Shown here: positions 38,501 through 47,500 of the stretch, piece after piece
Position numbering within the stretch: position 1 is the first letter of the stretch
Layout: each line of letters starts with the position of its first letter
Source: Cyrtodaria siliqua
Lineage: Eukaryota; Mollusca; Bivalvia; Adapedonta; Hiatellidae
Assembly (NCBI GenBank): GCA_037043455.1
Contig: JAWPHD010000007.1
Location: 868,001-932,000, forward strand
Length of the DNA stretch: 64,000 nt
Direction of reading: 5' to 3'
The notes under the pieces: generated by a model
The model's input: only the letters and a program-made list of their open reading frames with translations
Told to the model about the DNA's origin: nothing
Database searches by the model: none
Translations under genes and position numbers: made by a program

Positions 38501-41500
38501 ATGTTTTCATTTTAATGTCACGGCAGCCATCTTTGCGGCCATCTTGGATATTTCAATTTCTTCAAGGATGCCAATGTGGCACCATTCAGATTCAAAACCA
38601 TCATACCTTAAATATATTAAAACCAATAAAAAAACATTTTATGGACGAAACATTTGGGTTTGGGCCAAAAACGGGGTTTGGCAAATGGACTAAAGTGACG
38701 TTTTCTTAGTGGAATAAGGTGACGTCGGGGAAATTGTCTAGAACCAGCATAACGGTTGGACATGCCCGGTACTAAGATGTGTGACGTGTTTCTACCCGTG
38801 TAACTTGAATTGAACACTATACACCAAGTTTAGGAATTTTGAGACAATCAGTGCACTTGTTAATTAATATCTCAGAATCTGCGCTGGTTATTATTATAAA
38901 TTACTTTAGCAATATTATTAATACATACACATTGTATCGATTGTCTTTAGACAATAACTAAACTGAACTAACCGACGATACACTATGTGCGTGGAAAGTT
39001 GACGTTTAGTCTAACATATCACAGTCTGGTCTAATGATCCTCGAACTAAATGCTGACTTGCATTTCAAACTTAATCATGTTTTTATTTTAGTAAGTTGTA
39101 TTTCTACACATACATTGATATTTGATAACGATATTTTACAGAAACTTAAGAAATTGTCCAAACGCATATAACTGCTTAAGTCAAATCATACCTAAGTCAT
39201 ACCTGCTCTTCCTTATTTGCAGTTTTACATAAATGTTTAAAATTATTTGTATATATACCTTTTTTCCAGATTTGTGTCATAATTATAACTGCAATAATGG
39301 TTCATGTACCATTGTCAACAATACTCCCACTTGTAACTGTTTAAAAGGATTCCATGGTAGCACATGTGATAGTGACATTAATGAATGTAACCAACCGAAC
39401 GTATGTAATGGAGCCAAGGCCGGATCATGTACGAATACACCTGGATCATACAAATGCTCTTGTTATGCCGGTTATACTCCACCAGACTGTCATGACAGAG
39501 ATGAGTGCTCCATTGCCGATTCTTTATGCCAAAATAACGGAACATGTGTTAATACGCCCGGTTCATACCGCTGCCAATGCGCTGCCGGGTATCGAAATAA
39601 TCATTGTACTGATATTGACGAGTGCACCATAACAGATCCTTGTAAACACGGAACCTGTCATAACTCGATGGGATCATATAGGTGTGACTGTAATGCAGGT
39701 TATATTGGAAAGAACTGCGATGTTGATATCGATGAATGTTTGTCAAATCCATGCAAAAACCATGGACACTGCAAAGACGCAGTTGGGTCCTACATGTGTT
39801 CCTGTCCAAATGGATTTACCGGCAAAAACTGTGAAATCAATATAAATGATTGCACACCAAATCCATGCATAAATAATGGGAACTGTTCAGACGGAGTTGC
39901 GTCTTACACATGTACCTGTGCAAATGGATTTAACGGCACAAACTGCGAAACAAATATTAATGAATGCACGCCACATCCATGCATGAATAATGGGAACTGT
40001 TCAGACGGAGTTGCGTCTTACACATGTACCTGTGCAAATGGATTTAACGGCAAAAACTGCGAAACAAATATTAATGAATGTGCGCCACATCCATGCATGA
40101 ATAATGGGAACTGTTCAGACGGAGTTGCGTCTTACACATGTACCTGTGCAAATGGATTTAACGGCAAAAACTGCGAAACAAATATTAATGAATGCACGCC
40201 ACATCCATGCATGAATAATGGGAACTGTTCAGACGGAGTTGCGTCTTACACATGTACCTGTGCAAATGGATTTAACGGCAAAAACTGCGAAACAAATATT
40301 AATGAATGCGCGCCAAATCCATGCATAAATAATGGGAACTGTTCTGACGAAGTTGCGTCTTACACATGTACCTGTGCAAATGGATTTAACGGCAAAAACT
40401 GCGAAACAAATATTAATGAATGTGCGCCACATCCATGCAAAAACAATGGACAATGTTCAGACGGAGTTGCGTCTTACAAGTGTTCGTGTCGAAATGGATT
40501 TACCGGCAGAAACTGCGAGACCAATATTAATGAATGTTCGACAAATCCATGCAATAACAATGGGAACTGTACTGATAGACTGGCTTCTTATAGTTGTTTC
40601 TGTGTACAAGGATTTACCGGCAAAAATTGCGAAATCAATATGAATGAGTGCACGTCAAATCCATGCAGAAACAGCGGACAGTGTTCTGACGGAGTTGCGT
40701 CTTACACTTGTGCCTGTCAAAATGGATTTTCCGGCAAAAATTGTGAAGCAAATGTTAATGAATGCGCGTCAAATCCGTGCAAAAATAATGGAAATTGTAC
40801 TGATGGAGTGGCATCTTACACTTGTTCCTGTCAAAATGGATTTACCGGCAAAAACTGCGACACCAGTATTAATGAATGCGCGTCAAATCCATGCAAAAAC
40901 AATGGAAATTGTACTGATGGAGTGGCATCTTATACTTGTTCCTGTCGAAATGGATTTACCGGCAAAAACTGCGAGACCAATATTAATGAATGTTCGACAA
41001 ATCCATGCAAAAACAAAGGGAATTGCACTGATAGACTGGCTTCTTATAGTTGTGTCTGTGTACAAGGATTTACCGGCAAAAACTGCGAAAGCAATATCAA
41101 TGAGTGCACGTCAAATCCTTGCAGAAACAGCGGACAGTGTTCTGACGGAGTTGCGTCTTACACATGTACCTGTGCAAATGGATTTAACGGCAAAAACTGC
41201 GAAACAAATATTAATGAATGCGCGCCAAATCCATGCATAAATAATGGGAACTGTTCTGACGAAGTTGCGTCTTACACATGTACCTGTGCAAATGGATTTA
41301 ACGGCAAAAACTGCGAAACAAATATTAATGAATGTGCGCCACATCCATGCAAAAACAATGGACAATGTTCAGACGGAGTTGCGTCTTACAAGTGTTCGTG
41401 TCGAAATGGATTTACCGGCAGAAACTGCGAGACCAATATTAATGAATGTTCGACAAATCCATGCAATAACAATGGGAACTGTACTGATAGACTGGCTTCT

Positions 41501-44500
41501 TATAGTTGTTTCTGTGTACAAGGATTTACCGGCAAAAATTGCGAAATCAATATCAATGAGTGCACGTCAAATCCATGCAGAAACAGCGGACAGTGTTCTG
41601 ACGGAGTTGCGTCTTACACTTGTGCCTGTCAAAATGGATTTTCCGGCAAAAATTGTGAAGCAAATGTTAATGAATGCGCGTCAAATCCGTGCAAAAATAA
41701 TGGAAATTGTACTGATGGAGTGGCATCTTACACTTGTTCCTGTCAAAATGGATTTACCGGCAAAAACTGCGACACCAGTATTAATGAATGCGCGTCAAAT
41801 CCATGCAAAAACAATGGAAATTGTACTGATGGAGTGGCATCTTATACTTGTTCCTGTCGAAATGGATTTACCGGCAAAAACTGCGAGACCAATATTAATG
41901 AATGTTCGACAAATCCATGCAAAAACAAAGGGAACTGCACTGATAGACTGGCTTCTTATAGTTGTGTCTGTGTACAAGGATTTACCGGCAAAAACTGCGA
42001 AAGCAATATCAATGAGTGCACGTCAAATCCATGCAGAAACAGCGGACAGTGTTCTGACGGAGTTACGTCTTACACTTGTGCCTGTCAAAATGGATTTTCC
42101 GGCAAAAACTGCGAAATCGATATTAATGAATGCGCGTCAAATCCATGCAAAAACAATGGAAATTGTACTGATGGAGTGGCATCTTACACTTGTTCCTGTC
42201 GAAATGGATTTTCCGGCAAAAAGTGTGAAGCAAATGTTAATGAATGCACGTCACATCCGTGCAAAAACAATGGAAATTGTACTGATGGTGTGGAATCTTA
42301 CACTTGTTCCTGTCAAAATGGATTTACCGGCAAAAACTGCGAAATCAATATTAATGAATGCACGTCACATCCGTGCAAAAACAATGGAAATTGTGCTGAT
42401 GGTATGGCATCTTACACTTGTTCCTGTCAAAATGGATTTACCGGAGAAAACTGCGAAATAAATATTAATGAATGTATAGAAATACCATGTAAGCATAATG
42501 GGACTTGTTATGACTTCGTTTATGGTTACAGCTGTTCTTGTGCCAATGGCTACAGTGGATCTAACTGTGAAAAAGAAATAAACGAGTGCGTACCAGATTC
42601 TTGTTTAAATAACGGAACATGTGTCGACGGTATTGGGTCGTTTCTTTGCAAATGTAGTGATGGGTATACTGGAAAAGTGTGTGAAAATGACGTCGATGAA
42701 TGTACTAAAGATGTATGTAGTCACGGGGGAATATGTGTTAACGACGCTGGCTCGTTTCATTGCAACTGTTTAGATGGTTATGATGGAAAAATATGTGAAC
42801 ATGATGTCAATGAATGTTTGCATAATCCTTGTGAGAATAGCGGCACGTGTGTCAATATAATCGGTTCATTTTATTGTGCATGTGCGTACGGTTATACGGG
42901 ACATAACTGTAATGTGTTGATAGATGTTTGCAGTCCAAATCCGTGTCATCATGGAAGTACCTGCCTGCAGAATGGAACTATTTTCAAGTGTTTATGTCAG
43001 GAAGGATATGATGGTTTAACGTGTGATCGGCCTACCGCTACTATTACAACAACTAGTGTGTTTACATCAACTGATCAGTCCTATTCAACAACTCCGACAA
43101 GCAAGCATTCACCAAAAAGTGTTCCCGAGACAACACAGGAGTCTGCAGCATCAAGGCCATCAACTGCTATATCTTCATTCAAAACACCTATGAAAGGAGA
43201 AATTACAACAGAAATTGCCGCCACTTTTTCAAAAGATTATTTATCAACTTCATATCAAGAAACAACAACACCTGCTATAGGACTAACAACTGAAGATGGT
43301 GAAAACACATCCATAAATAATATGCACTCTTCAATGCCTGATCAGTATCTGACAACTAAATATATAGAAAAAAGCACTACTACTGCGACTTCTGTTACGT
43401 CCGCATTGTTGCATTCTTCCAGTGTAAATTCAACATCTATTTTAAATGTTGACACTGCATCGACAAGTAGGAGTAGTACAGGAACAATAAAAGCTGAGAC
43501 ATCACCCAACTGGTTTCCATCCAATTCGTCGAATTTGTCTACATTTAAAAGTAAAACTAATACTCCGACACAGAAAGCAACAATTCCTGTGACGTCGTTG
43601 ATGCCATCAGTATCTCAAACGTCAGCCACATCAGAATCGAAACATTCTTTGCCAGATGTAGAAACAACAGAACAAACAACTAGTGTTAAAGCAAAACCCA
43701 CTAATTCTAACACAACATCAAGTGGTAAGATTATAAATACATTATATGATTAATGTTTGATTTGTTGTGTCTCATCGATGACGTCATTGTCAAAGAGTAA
43801 ATGCGTCTTTATGCTTGCACTTAACTAATATTGTTTTTACAATATCATGCACGACTTGAAATCTTACGTTTTAGTATGCTGCTAGCCTTTCTGAATTGTC
43901 CGAAATGTGTTAGATTTTGCCCACCTTACTTATCCTAGTAGTTTTATAGTGCACTAGAACCTGGTTTAAACTGCCAGCGACCTTTTTTCCACTGACCGTT
44001 CCAAGGCGGATGCCCTATTGTAAACCCGTTTGTTCGTGTGAAGTAGCTTGCCTTGATTCTTATTAACATTGTAATCGCTGTTTGTTTTAATGCGTGTTTT
44101 TGTTTTTGTTTGCAGTGTTCTGTGTAAGCCATTTTTCCTGTTCGACTTTTATAAATACTCTTACTTATTCGTCAGGAGAGTTCCATCTATCGTTTGCTGG
44201 AGATATGAATCTGGAACAGGCAAATCAGATAGCACAAGCCATGACGAATCTTGTGCGTAAATATATCTGTAATGGAAAGCAAGTCAGCGTTGACTCTATT
44301 AGCTACAATAAGAATAAATCGTACGTATATAGTGACATTTCTAATTGTGTTTGCTCTTAACTGGTGTATCATTTTCATTTAGTTTTCCTGCTAGTCCAAT
44401 ACTCCCATCTCAGAATGACAAAGACTCCCCAGTCGTACTTTGAATACATAGCTGTAGGCAAGCACGGGTTGGAAGGAAATATACTTCCAATTTAGTTTTA

Positions 44501-47500
44501 ATTAATATCAATGTACCTGTATCACTAACGAGAACATAATACCAGCAATGTGAGCAAATAATAATTACGTTTTTTTTCTGTTGTTTTGTTTTTCTTGGTT
44601 TAGCATTAATGACATTCTCGACCTAAAATACAACCAAGTAGAATACCGTTTAAGCCGTTGTTAACACTTAATATTACTTGTAAGAAAAGATTCAATAAAA
44701 CCGAGTCTGCTACTAGTCTCTTTTTTTTAGTTCGTTGCTTCCAAGTGATCCATGGTTCAGTATTTATTGTTTGTTTGTTTGTTTGTTTGCTTGTATGATA
44801 TTTTACGTCATTTTCAACATATGTAAGGTTATATATGACGGTCGATATTTTTTGTGGTGGAGGCAGACCACATACATTTCCTGGGTAGACCCAGTAATGT
44901 ACACCTCCCACCATCCGTAAGAATCGACACTTCCTCGCCAACAAGTCAAGCTCCCAGTGAAATTCGAACCTGCAGCGGTGAGAGGTGAAGGTTTAGAGTA
45001 TTTATTGACATTCGCAATAGAGTTTGTTTAATGCTGTGTGGTGGCTGTAAACTATCGCACCGACTTCAAAAAATGCAATTAATTTCTGGTCCATAGGGAT
45101 AATCGAGCCTAATCTTTGGAGCTTTAAATTAAATACCGCTTAAGCCGTTGATAGAGAGCATAAGAGGTGTTGCACATTATATGCTGTACATTTCATGAAC
45201 AGACTCAATAAACCCGTATCAACTACCTTTTCTTTCCTGTTTGTGTTCTTGCTCACAAGAGAACATCATTTGTAGTATTTAATTAATACCAATTGACTGT
45301 AGACTCAGAATATTTAAAAATAAACATGTGATACACAGCTCGATAATATGCACTCGAACAAAACAAATCGTCTTAATAAAATAAAACCATCAAAACACAC
45401 AACTAACGTCACCCGTTTACTCTAAACTTAGATGTTAAGACTATTATAGTGTAAATATAATCCGGAAGTTTGCGTTCAATCCCATTTTATGTTTCCTTTT
45501 ATTTTATGCGACGTTTGTGTTTATTCTTAAGTGGCCATAGCACATTCTCGGCAGATATATCGTGCGATGGTGATAAGGTTCCGGAAAAAGATATTGCGAC
45601 AGTTATCTCCAGTTTCACACCGGAACAACTGAACCAGATGTTTCCCCTCCCACTTGTTAACAGCGACATACCGACAACGGCAACCTCATTAACACCAGAG
45701 GTAAATTTGAACTGTAAAAACGGTCATGACTTGTTACAACATTTAAATTAAGACAGTCAGATGCTAAAAGAAAAGATATATTTTATATCTGCCACTAACA
45801 CTGAATTGAACAGATATATTTTTTAAATAAAACAAAAATAGCTAAATAATTTTATCTTTATGGTTAACTTTCATAACCCATTCATCCTATTCTCCCAGAA
45901 GCGAAAACGCGGTTGGCTGAGGCATGATATAAAATCTAAATTTCGGCTTAAAAGTTTACATATTGAAAAATTAAAACATTTAATAGTTCGAAGTATGGCA
46001 TTAGGTTCACGTTTCACTGGCAGTTAGCACTGGGTGTATCTACTGGGGTTAACAATATGTTCATTATTACTGAAACTACTTCTTGTTGGCTCGAACATCT
46101 ACGCGCATTTCAAAGCTGGATAAAAGAAAATACGGCAACTAGCTGTATAATCATGTTTTTTGTATTTATCGGAATAACCATTTCATGTTCTAAATTCCGA
46201 TCTGGTTAGTAGTTTCCTGGCAGCTTGCCCTATTGTTTGGGCACGTGTTTCAGTCAAAGGTTTACTGGAACAATTTTGACATTAACGTCTAAAAGTATAT
46301 CACTGGAGCTGGATGTGTTAGTAGTAAATAAAACAAATTGAAAAACAAATAAGAATTGAATACGTTAAGCAAAAATAAGTTTGCCTATGAAAAATCCTAG
46401 TTACCACACGAGAAAATTATGAAACGTTAAGTGGCTTCATTTCGTGATAAAATGTTCCAAAACATAACACTGTTTTTGTCCAGAAATTCTGAAAGAAAGT
46501 ATTTTTAATTGAATTAAGAAGTAGAATTTTAAAATAGTAAGCTATGTTATACCACTGAAAATGTTTATTTCGTTTACTTAAATTGTGTCTGAAAAGTCCA
46601 AAACCCTATTCATACAATGTATGTATTGGCGTTACTCATTTGATTACAATTATTGTAACAACACATATATCATGATAAATAAAATGTATTGTGCATTTCA
46701 GAGCTGGATCAAATCTCACTGGCAATTAACCCTGGGTGTGTCCATTGGAGTTCTGGCATGTCTGAGTCTGATTGTCATAATATATATGCTTAGAAAGAGG
46801 TATGAAAACAGCGTTACAGAGATACACGCGTATTCATGGTATATATATTCTGAAACAATTTTTGTTTCATAAAATAGCTCTTTGAAACTTACAAAATGGT
46901 AAAGGTATTAGCAAAATATCATAACAAATAAAGGGAATATGACGTTTCCAGTTGCAAATATTAATCATAAATGGAGTCTACCATACTGAAATAATGACGC
47001 CATCTTGCGCTATTTTATATGACATATTGATAAATATCATTTAAAGAAAAGAAAATCATAAAATGAGCATATAATGTATACATTTTACACTTTAAATATG
47101 TCTTTTGATACAATTGCTGAGGGTTTTTTTATTTAAAGGATACGTATATGTATGCCATGTACATGTATATAAATATATGGAATGATGCATTTAAGATTAT
47201 TATTTCAAGACGGCCGCCTCCACATGGTATTTTGATAATTCTTTCCCATCAAAAGAACAGGACTTTCAGCTATATATAAAATTATATTATATTAGTATTA
47301 TAATATTATATTATTTATTTTAATTAACTTTATTCTAGCAAGGCACTGGTAGCGCTGTAAACATATGCTCGTTTATAAGCATATATTTTCTACTGTGTTA
47401 TTAAATCTAATCCAGTTCATGTTTTATCTCGATTTTATTTCTTTTATATTGAGTCAATATTCATCTGTTTCACAACCAATGGTACTCGCATATTGTGGAT

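Larger units (their letters stand above)
36613..39269 (+). other. Intron 5 of the EGF-repeat gene
   Basis: Read for a missed DSL exon (C-x-x-x-Y-Y-G pattern, phase 1-1); none was seen. It contains a Penelope-tail copy (37345-37862), an LTR-like repeat (37965-38235) and a diverged tandem repeat (38225-38490). 36613-37345 and 38710-39269 hold nothing I recognise. Confidence 0.45.

Noticed and set aside
39233..39269. ATG at 39233 as the start of the EGF protein, with a hydrophobic lead.
   Set aside because: It lies in the pyrimidine tract before a strong acceptor (39268-39269), and upstream exons match in phase and carry a proper signal peptide.
36613..39269. A hidden DSL exon.
   Set aside because: I read the region for a phase 1-1 exon with the DSL cysteine pattern and saw none. 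This is not proof; a profile search would decide.
41244..42461. A 405-codon open frame in another frame of the EGF exon, plus similar 60-200-codon frames on both strands.
   Set aside because: They arise because the 114-bp EGF unit keeps phase, so a stop-free alternative frame is copied with every unit. The predicted peptide is a low-complexity repeat with no Cys pattern.
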